A stretch of 64,000 bases of DNA, taken from assembly GCA_013339765.2 (NCBI GenBank), contig CM023454.1:146015949-146079948 (forward strand). The letters run 5' to 3'. The translations under genes were made by a program, and so were the position numbers. Shown here one piece after another: positions 35,601 to 45,085 of the stretch. Every line of letters begins with the position of its first letter. Position 1 is the stretch's first letter. The stretch comes from Haemaphysalis longicornis (taxonomy: Eukaryota > Arthropoda > Arachnida > Ixodida > Ixodidae). The notes beneath the pieces are model-generated. The model did no database searches. It saw only the letters and a list, made by a program, of their open reading frames with translations, and had not been told where the DNA came from.

Positions 35601-35978
35601 CGAGCCGAGCTCTTATCTAGGAACACGATCGGAGGTAAGCCTCAAATGGAAGGCGCGCAAGAAGAGCGCGAAGAGATCAGGGGCTCAGGTACAAAAGGTT
35701 AACTTCTACCACATGTGCGTCACCTTCCCCAGCACCGCAGGCCAGCCCCGCCCACGGAGCGAAACCATCGGCCGCCCGCAAAGCAGCCCAAACCAAGGGA
35801 GGGGGATAAAAGAAAAAAAATCCACCTCGCATGAAGTCGCGCACATATAGCTAGAGACGTCACGGTGCTGCGTCCAAGGAGGTTAAAAAGCTGCAATTTT
35901 TTTAACCTCCTTGGCTGCGCCGCTGCTTGGGGGGTGTGGTCGGCCTGGGCCCCTACGGGATATGGTTTGGGAATACGA
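32653..35978. mobile_element. Mutator-like non-autonomous DNA transposon 2 (9-bp TSD, ~455-bp inverted ends)
   Basis: Starts GCGTATTCCCAAACCATAT and ends with its complement ATATGGTTTGGGAATACGA. The inverted ends run for about 455 bp (32,653-33,110 and 35,518-35,978). The flanking 9-bp duplication CACCGGGCG (32,644-32,652 and 35,979-35,987) is present once in unit 2. Part of the inner right end is duplicated in direct orientation (about 35,235-35,370). The interior has no transposase-like ORF but holds the 3' end of a LINE (33,850-34,350), so it is non-autonomous. Confidence 0.88.
33850..34350 (+). pseudogene. LINE 3' end (C-terminal tail of ORF2) inside Mutator-like element 2
   Basis: The plus strand reads YHLIWLCP, the decayed His-Leu-Leu-Trp-x-Cys-Pro motif of the LINE C-terminal knuckle. 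It continues with TPATEQEHVSRVRDDPTALE and ITEYALENGLHKLV, then a stop at about 34,080. A 3' UTR and an AATAAA signal (34,337-34,342) follow. It is another relative of the RNase H-type LINEs in this window, 5' truncated. It lies within the inverted-repeat element, so it was inserted or captured there. Confidence 0.65.
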
Positions 35979-36881
35979 CACCGGGCGAGTGGGAACACAG
36001 GCTGGCGTCTGCAGCTTCGGCGTAAGAGACAGCCCTTCCACACGTGCGACAGATGGGAGGAAATCCGCGACGGCGGAGGGAATAGAAAATACACTGAGCG
36101 ACCAGTTCAGGTGTTTGCGGCGCAAGCTTGTGCTGATCGTAAGCGTAGGTTCAGCAAAATGCGGCCTGGTTGGTTCAGGCGTTCGCGCCTGTTAGCCCAC
36201 GATTGACCTGCTTCTGTAATGTGCTTTTTTTGAGTGACTGTGGCCTTCTATATATCTATAGAAGTACATATATACTGCTTAAATGTGCCCATTAGTGCAT
36301 CTGTGAGGTGTTTTAAAACAAAAGGGAGTAGAGCTGCACAGTATGTTTTTTAAGGTGCCGCTTGGCACCTGCGTTCACGCTGTCTTTTCGCCCCACATAT
36401 TTTTTCCAGCCAGTCATGCAGGTGCATACGTCTAATCAAGACAATCTTGTGGATGTCTTCTATTGGCTTGTGAGGGATTGGCATTAGTGATTTCTTTACG
36501 TTTTCCTTCTCTCCCTGCACAATCGCCCCAGTGCGGTTGCTCTTACGATTATTCATTGTTTACGGCGGCATAGGGGTGGTGGTGTGGAATCTTTAAAGGG
36601 TAATGCATGTCTGTTAGGTTTTGTTTGTTCCTACGCTGCTGAGCTGCCATGCTGAACATTAGGAATGGCATTGATTTCGTGCCTTTTGTACGTATGTAAG
36701 TATACTTGTTTCTTACAGCCCCTTACTCAATAGTCTATTGTAAAGTTCGCTTATTGCCCCCAGCAATCGTAGGAAAGTGTAGTTTTTTTTCAACAGGAAA
36801 GTATTTTATGCCCTGGTACACCAAGATCTGACCGCTGCAATCCGTAACGGAAATGACGTCGTCAAAAAAAGTTCTATTGAC

Positions 36882-36958
36882 GCGGCTACGTCCGGATTCG
36901 AACCACGAACTCTCTCGCCTCAACGGGAGGTACACAGCGCTCCGCCCACTGCGCTACG
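36882..36958 (-). repeat. tRNA-like block at the unit 3/4 junction
   Basis: A box TAGCGCAGTGGGCGGAGC and B box GGTTCGAATCC on the minus strand. The spacing fits a tRNA-derived head; no mature tRNA fold is claimed. Confidence 0.65.
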
Positions 36959-37004
36959 AATTCAAGCGCAAGTAGGTCTACGAACGCGTGTTTGCCAGTA
37001 CTTT

Positions 37005-37388
37005 CCTTATTCAGATGCCGTCTAAGTGATGCTGCCGTCTAGGAGAAGTGAAGCGAAGCAGTTCCTCATGACACTAATGAGCGCCGACAGTTGGCGCCTC
37101 GATGCCAGCGTCTTCCTGTACGCGGGACGCACCCTCCGCCACTTACTGCATTCGGTTTTGGTTCCGTTTCGTTCGCACGGTGTTCAAGGGGCTGTGGTTT
37201 CAGTCAGATTTCCGCAATGTTCCGAAGTCTTCAATCGTGTCTCTAAAGTTTATGTGTCTAATGGGGCCATACCACCGTCATGTAAATAGCGATGAGCAAG
37301 TTCATATGGATTCACAATAAATGCTCATGTGAAGGCACATTCAGCTTTCCTGTTTTACCGATTTCTATGATACAGCCACATTAACCAA
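37005..37388 (+). repeat. tandem unit 4, first segment only
   Basis: Only segment a is present, including the run TGAGCGCCGACAGTTGGCGC and the closing motif GGCGTCATGTAAATAGCGATG in diverged form. Homology stops at a T-rich run near 37,388, so the array ends here. Confidence 0.8.
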
Positions 37389-39374
37389 ATTTTTTTTTAA
37401 TTTTGCATTGCGTTCCGCAACAACCTTCTTCGATGTCTGCCAGATGAGAAAGTTTCGGGACGCACAACACCTCCTCGCCCCGCCCAACGTAGTCCCGCAC
37501 CCACACCTGGCGCTTCCACCACCCCGGGCAGCACAGCCTCGAGAACTTCAACCTTACCACACTCGAATGGTGAGTGCTACAATGGCATGCAATGGCAGAG
37601 AAGACACCAAGGAAAACCGGCACAAATACCATGTAGGCCATGTAAAGTGTATTCGACACGAAACAGAAGTACTTACTTGCTCCAGTCAAAGCGGCTGCAC
37701 AAAAAAATTAAGGAAGCTTACACTAACGGGTACGACTGCACGCAACAGCGAATCTGCATGCTACAGTAGCCTGTTTCCTCATTTTCGCCTCACGGTGTAG
37801 TTTGAGCCTCGTCGCTTTGCAAATGACGACAGCTGGATGTTCGTCGTCCTCGAACGCAGACGGCTGTGCGCCGCACGCGGCCTCCTGGCCTTCCTTCGAA
37901 GGCGCCATCCTCGCCTTCCTCCGCCAGGAGGCAACACGAGTCGCGCATCACGGTCTCCTCCTCGCCTATCTCTCTCCTGCTGCCTACCTCTTCCCCCATC
38001 CGGGCGCTGCTTCGTGCCGGGCGCTTGTGGAATGGGGTGTGGTTTGACCTCTAGCTCTCCAGGTCAAAACTGGTCACCCCGCAATGAGGGCCGTACTGGC
38101 CGTACTTCGCGTTGTTCAACTTTCGCTACAATATCGCGACGTTAGCAACCAAAAAATGATTACGGATAGTGAGATAACGTGACCTTGGTATTTTAGGGAT
38201 TTTGACAAAGTTTGTCTCCTTGCAACAGCAGAGTTGAGGTCGTGTGGTGCTTTATTTGTTGCAAGGATGCACGAAGGAGTCAAGCTGGGGCCAGTTTTAA
38301 AAGCACGAACATTTCTTTTGTTACAATGACAGAATGAGTGTAAATGTCAGCTTCCGGGCGATCCACGCCCTTAACTATTGAGAACGACAATAAAAACTGG
38401 CACCGACCAAGAATGTTTAAAATCCCAAAGAGATGTTTCGGCTCCCGTACGGGCGCCTTGTTTACAATCAACTATTGAGAACATTTCAACTATTGAGAAC
38501 AACAAATGGACTGCCATCTCGACAACAGTAAGGGCAGCTTGCACTCCAATTAAGGGAAGAAAATACGCTGAAATGTTACAAAAAACAAGCGACAGCCGAG
38601 CACACGCTTATGAGCAGCAACAGAAAAGCAGGGCGCGCAAAAATACGACGGCCCTAAAAGCCACACACGGCCAATCAGAACCCGCAGAAGACAGCCCCGT
38701 TGTTGAACTGTAAAACTTTGCAACGAATCTGTACGGGGCAAAGAGCAGGCCGCTGCGGCCTTTCATCGACTGTGTTCGTTAGTACGGCGGTGTGCCTGAT
38801 CACGCACGAATAAACTGCCTCTTAGAAAGCAGGAAAGATTTTCGCCGTGCTACAAGGATTGAATTCCGCAAGCCAGACAAGTGCTCCACTCGTCTTTCGA
38901 AACAGTCTAGTTGAGAGTCATTTTTGGACCACAACATGTGAAGGGGCTCCAGACAAAATCGAGTTAATTCTACACTGTCCTTCATGACTGTAAACTGTAT
39001 GCAGTATACCAGAAGAACGGTTTTACTTGATCTACTGCTCACTAGGACTGTGCCCCTTTCTTCATGAAGTTTTTTCCCTTAACTTTTTCCCGTAACCTTT
39101 TCATCTATATTTGTGTGTGGACACGTTAGTTCATTTTTACGATGTACCGGTAGCGCAAAGAGAAATCAGGCAGTAACATCGTTTATATTCAAAACTTAAC
39201 GGCCTAGTATTTCTTGATATTTTCTAGACTGAAGGCTGTATGCATGGGTGTACGGCCCTGTGGCAGAGTGCCGTTTCAAGATATGCCGTCGTTTCAGTTC
39301 CATGCTTGAAAACACCGAAGGGATTTAACGGAACTTGTTGCTGAGCGAGTCGGTTCATGCTTGAATGAAAAGAA

Positions 39375-39470
39375 AACGTGCCGCTGAACAGACGTGGACA
39401 AGATAGGACGTACACAGGCGTCAGCTTCCTACTGTTTATTCAAAGAGAACCACGCTTATTTATACACGAC
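39375..39470 (-). repeat. Penelope-like pLTR/tail fragment
   Basis: Minus strand: GTGTATAAATAAGCGTGG, TGAATAAACAGTAGGAAG, CTGACGCCTGTGTACGTCC. The order and spacing match the fragment at 26,370-26,475. Confidence 0.5.
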
Positions 39471-39607
39471 TTCTAAGCGAAAAAAAAGAGAAAAACCAAG
39501 GTGTAGTCGAACTAACAACTGTAAATTGCGGGGTCAATCATTGTTGTGCAGAAGTGCAACATTGTGGATAAGATGATGATAGTTAAATTTTATGGCTCAA
39601 GGCCAAA

Positions 39608-39636
39608 TTCATTCATTCATTCATTCATTCATTCAT
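39608..39636 (+). repeat. (ATTC)n microsatellite
   Basis: Seven perfect copies followed by GAGCTTTATT, the complement of an AATAAAGCTC end. It may be the simple-repeat tail of a minus-strand retroelement whose body is not recognisable. Confidence 0.85.
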
Positions 39637-40044
39637 TGAGCTTTATTCACTTATGAGTTACATAAATTTTTCTCTGGTCTGCCTAAGCACCGAATGCTGT
39701 GGCAAAGAACGCCAACAACTTTCCTGCTTGCGTAGCCTATGTTTTATTTTGGTGTTTTGTTTGTGGGGGAAGTCACCTGGACTTCCTGGCTTCCGTCCAC
39801 AGCGAGACGGAATCACGCCTTTGCCGCGTTCTCTTCGGCGGCGTTCGATATATCACAGACCGGGGAGTTTTCTCTTTTTCCCGGCAACGTGGAGGGGTCT
39901 ATTTCCTGTCTGGTGCCACAAAAAAGCAGGCATAGCTCCCTGTTCGCCAGCGCGTGCCCAGGCTGGTAAGGCATATTTCGAGCAATAATCCTTTGTTGTC
40001 GAGTGGTCTCGTTGAAAGGGGGGTATTGAGTTCGTCACTCAAAC

Positions 40045-40505
40045 TCAGCGCGCGCTCAAAACGCGAAAGAAACGCCAAAATTGTGCGTAGAGGTTCAGGC
40101 ACAGAAGAGGTTGGTACACAGCGCCGATGACGCGGATCATCACAGAAAATACGAGGAATAAACCGCTAAGTTGGCTAGCGCCAGCCAACAGGGCAGCCAT
40201 GGCCGCAATAATGCCGTTTAGGCCATGCCAGGCGTGCATAATGAGGAAAACTGAAGAGAGCGCGGTTGGTTTTTCCCCGTCTTTCACGGTGATTTGCGCG
40301 CTCACCACCTCATGTGCACGTGTAATATTTGGCTCAGGTATTCCTGGAAGTGTATCTAAACTTCGCGCACTTTTAAATGCACTGCTTAAAGAAAAGTCTT
40401 GCATGGCCCCTCTAATGAAAGTGCTCGCATAAGTGCGGAAGTGCGCGAAAGCGCCGCGCACCGCAGCAGACGCGCCTGCGCGGTCCGCCGGAGTCGCTGA
40501 TTTTT
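40045..40505 (-). CDS. candidate ORF with two hydrophobic segments, unrecognised
   Basis: The minus frame is open from about 40,505 to a stop at 40,045 (about 150 codons). There is no convincing ATG at its start; an AG just upstream could be a weak splice acceptor. The product would have a polar N-terminal half (AHEVVSAQITVKDGEKPTAL). Two probable membrane segments follow (VFLIMHAWHGLNGIIAAMAA and LSGLFLVFSVMIRVIGAVYQ), then an aromatic tail (AQFWRFFRV). It overlaps no repeat noted in this window. A terminal exon of a receptor-like membrane protein is possible, but I recognise no family. An ORF of this length can occur by chance, and the plus strand is also open over part of it. Confidence 0.25.
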
Positions 40506-41272
40506 ACGCTCGATCGCCGCCGATAGTGTTACTCCTTGTTTTTTTTTTATATATAGGTGGTTGGTAAAATGTCTTTTCCACCAAGTTTAAACAAGAAGCT
40601 CTCACTTCATATTTCACTTCAGAGGACCATAGGTGAACTTGCAAATTGCAGAGCGCCGTTACCGTCCCAGCAGTTTCATCGGACACTGTAAACGGTATTT
40701 ATCACTGCAAAACGTTTTCCCCTTGTGGCGGGTTGATCGCCGGAAGGGATCGGACGCGCCGGGGATGGGCTGGAAACCACGTCGCAATACATTTGGGACT
40801 ACCGAGTTCATTTTGCTTCTGTAAACACTTCACCCTATAGGACCCCAAAACTTTGGGCTACCTGTATTCTGGTTTGGTTTCCTTCCATAAATGCGAAGCG
40901 CAGGGGCACTATACTCGCTTTTCTTACACTTCCATGCGTGGTGGGCAAGCTATATTGGAGGTATTTAGCGCGTTACTCCCGCGATTGCCACGGCAGAAGT
41001 CTTCATTCAGTTAGAGGGCCGTCAAGGTTTGCTTTACTCGCGTTTTAACGGCCATTTTACTTTAAGGCCACGGTTACCGTGTACTAGACTGTACCACGGT
41101 GGTTATCGCAGCTCAAGTATTCGCACCTTTGCGTCCCCGCCTTGTTCCGTTCTCCCGCATGCTACTTTCCCCATTGGAAGGCTCTTTAAACATTTCGCCC
41201 TAATTTTGCTACAGTGTTTTATTGTTTTTCACGTTTCCAAGCTGAAGAAGCCTTGTGTGTTTGCGCGTGCAG

Positions 41273-41483
41273 CGACGCTCGTGTGCACATTCGGGCATAC
41301 CGGCGTGCTGAAGGCCGCAGTTCCCGACGACGGCACCTGCGACATCATCTTCTACACGGACGTCTACTACGACCACCAGACAAGGCAGCTGAGCGCGATG
41401 TACAGCTCCCGCGCCTTCGACATTATAGTCCAGCACACCAACAAATTCACCACGACAACCTTCGGCACATCCATGGCCACGGG
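41273..41483 (+). CDS. internal exon of a host gene, tick uncharacterised protein family (putative)
   Basis: A 211-base exon is bounded by an acceptor (GTTTGCGCGTGCAG, after a pyrimidine-rich stretch) and a donor (GG|GTGAGC). It carries two bases of a split codon, 69 full codons, then two bases of another split codon, so the introns are phase 1 upstream and phase 2 downstream. The peptide begins TLVCTFGHTGVLKAAVPDDG and continues CDIIFYTDVYYDHQTRQLS. From memory, the pattern LVCTFG...P-DG-CD-IFY resembles the conserved core of an expanded set of uncharacterised tick proteins; function unknown. Codon third positions are C/G-rich, unlike the surrounding DNA. Neighbouring exons were not found in the window. 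An RTE lies in the downstream intron. The family link is recall; the exon call rests on splice sites and codon use. Confidence 0.6.
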
Positions 41484-41557
41484 GTGAGCTGTTCTAGGAC
41501 GTTTCGCAGAAACCAACGAACCTGTCTTTAAAGTAACCTATGGCGGCGATTGTTCCG

Positions 41558-43648
41558 GCGAATTAGGCTAGATTTGAGGAGGGACCGCAACAAGCTAGTA
41601 CGAAAGAAGCCGATAAATGAGCTAACAGTAAGACGTAAAGTAGAAGAATTCAGGATCGCGCTGCAGAACCGATATTCCGCCCTTAACGAGGAAGCCGAGC
41701 TTACGACACAGGAAGCCAGCGACAACCTTACACGCATTATCACGGAGTGTGCAGTAGAAGTCGGGGGCACTATGGCTAGACAGCATACTGGTAAACTTTC
41801 ACAGGAGACGAAAGATCTAATCAGGAAACGGCAAACCATGAGAATGTCCACCGCAGCTGACAGAATAGAACTAGCCGAGCTCTCGAAGTTAATCAGTAAG
41901 CGTAAGACAGCTGACATACGGAAGTATAATATGGAGAGGATCGAATACGCTGTAAAGAACGGAGGTAGCCTGAAAGCAGTGAAGAGACGTCTTGGCGTGG
42001 GGAAAATCAGATGTATGCACTTAAGGATAAGCAAGGCAATGTCATCACAAATAGGGATAAAATAGTCACAGTGGCCGAGGAGTTCTACAGGGATCTGTAC
42101 AGTAGCCGGGACATCCAGGATAATGCCGAACGAGACAGTAGTTCAGAGGAGATAGACATCCCACCAGTAATGACCGAAGAAGTAAGGAAGGCTTTGAAAG
42201 AAATGAAAGGGGGCAAAGCACCAGGTGAGGATCAGATAACAGCCGACCTCTTGAAAGATGGCGGCGAAATTGTACTTGAAAAACTGGCAAACCTGTATAC
42301 GCAATGCCTAATGACCGCAATGGTACCGAAATCTTGGAAGAACGCGAACATCATCCTAATCCATAAGAAAGGCGACATGAAGGACTTGAAAAATTACAGG
42401 CCGATCAGCTTACTGTCAGTCGTCTACAAGGTATTTACTAAGGTAATCGCTAACCGAACCTCTGCAACCCTAGATTTCAGTCAACCTAAAGAACAAGCAG
42501 GGTTCCGTAAAGGTTATTCAACAATGGACCATATTCACACGATCAACCACGTGATAGAGAAGTGCGCTGAGTATACTGAACCCCTATATATAGCCTTCAT
42601 AGATTATGAGAAAGCATTTCACTCGGTCGAAACCCTAGCAGTCATTCAGGCATTACGGAACCAGGGGGAAGATGAGCATTATGCAAGAATACTAGAGGAT
42701 ATCTACAATGGGTCTACAGCTACCATCATCCTCCATAGGGAGAGCAGTAAAATACCTATGAGGAAGGGTGTCAGACAAGGAGACACAATCTCTCCAATGT
42801 TATTCACAGCATGCTTACAAGAAGTATTCAGAACGTTGGATTGGGAACAGGTGGGAGTAAGGGTTAATGGAGAATACCTCAGTAACCTCAGATTTGCTGA
42901 TGACGTTGCCTTGCTAAGTAACTCGGGGGACGAATGGCAAAGCATGCTTTCCGCAATGGGCGAACAGAGTAGAACCGTGGGCATGAAAATTAATATGCAC
43001 AAAACTAAAGTAATGATCAATAACCTCGGGACAGCACAGTAGTTTGAGATAGGTGGCGAGCCATTGGAAGTGGTAAGCGAATATATCTACTTAGACCAAG
43101 TTGTGACCCCAGATCCCAACCATGAGGGAGAGATAATTAGAAGGATCAGAATGGGGTGGGGTGCATATGGCAGACATTCTCAGATAATGAATAGCAGCTT
43201 CCCATTGTCGCTGAAGAAGAAAGTGTATGACAGCTGCATCTTACCGGTACTCACCTACGGGGCAGAAACTTGGAGGCTCACTAAGAGGGTTCAACTTAAA
43301 TTGAGAACGACTCAGCGGGCAATGGAGCGGAAAATGATAGGTGTAAGATTAAGGGACAAGAAGAGAGCGGAGTGGGTCAGGGAGAAAACTGGTGTTAAAG
43401 ATATATTAGTAGAATTTAAGAAGAAGAAATGGACGTGGGCAGGGCATGTAATGCGAAGGCAAGATAACCGCTGGTCATTAAGGGTAACAGAGTGGATCCC
43501 TAGAGAAGGCAAGCGTTGCAGGGGGCGGCAGAAAGTTAGATGGGCAGATAAGATCAACAAGTTTGCGGGGATAAATTGGTCACAGTTGGCACAAGACCGA
43601 GGTAATTGGAGAATAATGGGAGAGGCCTTTGCCCTGCAGTGGGCGTAG
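41558..43648 (+). pseudogene. RTE reverse transcriptase ORF, one frameshift and one stop
   Basis: The linker runs in one frame to about 42,003 (KLSQETKDLIRKRQTMRMS), then a frameshift leads to 42,011-43,042. RT blocks: RKALKEMKGGKAPGEDQIT, LKNYRPISLLSVVYKVFTKV, QAGFRKGYSTMDHI, AFIDYEKAFHSV (motif A Asp), GVRQGDTISPMLF and FADD at 42,893-42,904. An in-frame TAG at 43,040-43,042 separates the C-terminal part (43,064-43,648), with PVLTYGAETW, RAMERKMIGV and GRQKVRWADKI, typical of RTE. Only two lesions are evident, so the insertion is fairly young, but 5' truncation already made it inactive. Confidence 0.92.
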
Positions 43649-43662
43649 ATAGGCTGGTGATG
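41558..43662 (+). mobile_element. RTE-clade LINE, 5' truncated, 18-bp target duplication
   Basis: Flanked by a perfect 18-bp duplication, ATGGCGGCGATTGTTCCG (41,540-41,557 and 43,663-43,680). Lacks the endonuclease; starts in the linker and runs through RT to the C-terminal domain. The very short 3' end (GGTGATG) without poly(A) is typical of RTE. The element lies 75 bp downstream of the exon at 41,273-41,483 in the same orientation. Confidence 0.92.
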
Positions 43663-45085
43663 ATGGCGGCGATTGTTCCGCATGGTCTGAAACATCTTGG
43701 TTAGTGCTAGTACAAATTCCTCAAGGAAACTAAAAACCAGGGGACGTCCTCTTTCCCGTGTCTATTTCGCGTAATTCGAGCGACAGATTTAGTGCGCTAG
43801 TCTCGCAAGGTCATTCATCGCGTCTCTATGACCTAGAGCCACAGGAACAAAAGTGAGGCAACTCCGCCACGTAATCAGTGTGTGCGAATTTACTCCTCTC
43901 TTTCCATCAACTACCCAACAACACCAATGGGAGAAGCTGGTGTGCAGCCCCTCTCTGCCTACCCAGCTTCAGCTGGTGGACAGAGCAGAGGCGTTGCGGA
44001 CTGCATATGGGCTTCGGTGATGAAAAAACCACTCCCCAGGGCCCCACTCTGGGCCGTTCAGAAATATTAATGTAAGTATTTCCTGCCCCGCCACCTCCAC
44101 CACCGCCGATCTCGTCGCCTCCGTCCGCGGCGGTAGAGACGGAGAAGTGAGATCGTCAAACACCGGGTTTGAGCTTCCTTTATTTTATAAAAAAAAGCGT
44201 TTACACTCATGTGCTACACTAATACAGCTCAACAAACCACGGTTCATGCATCATGCATTGATTTAACCTTACCAAGAATATTTCTTTGAAGTAATAAATG
44301 ATGTGGTTTAGTGCATTTCACTTCTCTCTTGTCGTACTATTCGTAGAGCAACGTAAGCGGATTTAAATGACGTCGCACGGGTAATCGCTCTGGGGGCCGT
44401 TTACAGCTTTGCTTTCCAACCACATTCACAGGGTGGATTGGCGCGATTTTGTTCATTTAAATTGAATGCTCCACCACGTCATTCGCCGAATTTCAGCACT
44501 ATAGGGCACTTCGATTGGTCATTCGGGCTAGTTGCGCTGAAGATGCTGCACGGAGACTTCTAGAGTGCAGCAAAATGGAGAGACGAGCTAGTTGGTTCGC
44601 AATTTCCATGAGTGAAACTTAAGCGCAAAAGTTTATCACAGGGACGAGAAAGGGAACGACACAGGCGCTTACTATCAACTGAAAGTTTTAATGAAAACGA
44701 ATACACATTTATACCACCCCCAGACCGAACAACCCAGCACGTGTGCCCTTGGCGCATGCGTACGGCCGTACAAGAGAACCGCCCCATTCCCTTCTCGTTT
44801 CTCTTCTCCTTTCCTCATCTTCTACCCCCTCTCCTTGAGAAGTTGCACTTCCTTATCTAAAATACTCAGCGACGGGTGACTTATACAATCGGGACCCTTA
44901 ATCCGGATATGGAAGGCTTCTGCAAGTTCCCTGGTGGCACGGTCTCTGTGCTTAAAAACTACTACCGTGTCCGTGAAGTGTGGCTGACAACGTGGCTGAT
45001 AACCGCATTTAGAACAGTGCTGCGCCATGTGTGTGTAGGGCTTTCCTTTCAAAGAGGAATGATGCTCCCTCAGGCGTACATTTAA

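Larger units (their letters stand above)
25060..37004 (+). repeat. tandem unit 3 (split by two large inverted-repeat elements and a LINE tail)
   Basis: Segments: a 25,060-25,185 and 29,138-29,415; b 29,420-29,590; c 30,447-30,905; d 30,906-31,215; e 31,216-32,652 and 35,979-36,580; f 36,581-37,004. The unit lacks the GC-rich block present in units 1 and 2. Its uninterrupted sequence at about 36,580 therefore acts as an empty-site reference. Identity to unit 2 over e looks very high by eye. Confidence 0.85.
3820..37388 (+). repeat. tandem array of a ~4.3-kb unit: three units plus a partial fourth, heavily invaded
   Basis: The same ordered segments recur in direct orientation. Unit 1 is 3,820-20,744, unit 2 is 20,745-25,059, unit 3 is 25,060-37,004, and unit 4 is 37,005-37,388. 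Segment order: (a) a 370-bp block starting near CCGTCTAGGAGGTGCTGCCG; (b) a tRNA-like block; (c) a block with GAATTATCAATATGAGGAAC; (d) a block with a GA-rich tract and TTTGATGACATATAGAA; (e) a ~2.2-kb block starting GGCAAAGCGTTCACAGAATT; (f) a ~0.4-0.8-kb tail ending in a second tRNA-like block. Once insertions are removed, all units are about 4 kb. No ORF is conserved between units, so the unit looks non-coding. Each unit carries different insertions, so the duplications came before most of them. Confidence 0.88.
37389..41272. other. intergenic or intronic DNA with few recognisable features
   Basis: Apart from a palindromic hairpin (38,440-38,457), a Penelope-type tail (39,375-39,470), an ATTC microsatellite (39,608-39,636) and one weak ORF (40,045-40,461, minus), nothing identifiable was seen. 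A GC-rich stretch at 37,400-38,100 has overlapping ORFs on both strands, and no protein family is recognised. Confidence 0.5.

Noticed and set aside
3820..37388. Whole array as one giant transposon or satellite-encoded gene
   Set aside because: No ORF is shared between units and no terminal repeats bound the array; direct tandem repetition explains the pattern.
37404..37800. Possible exon ending at ATG|GTGAGTGC (37,569)
   Set aside because: The donor looks good but both strands are open, no family is recognised and no acceptor is convincing.
37802..38145. Long ORFs in a GC-rich stretch
   Set aside because: Three overlapping plus frames and two minus frames are open at once; no protein-like motif.
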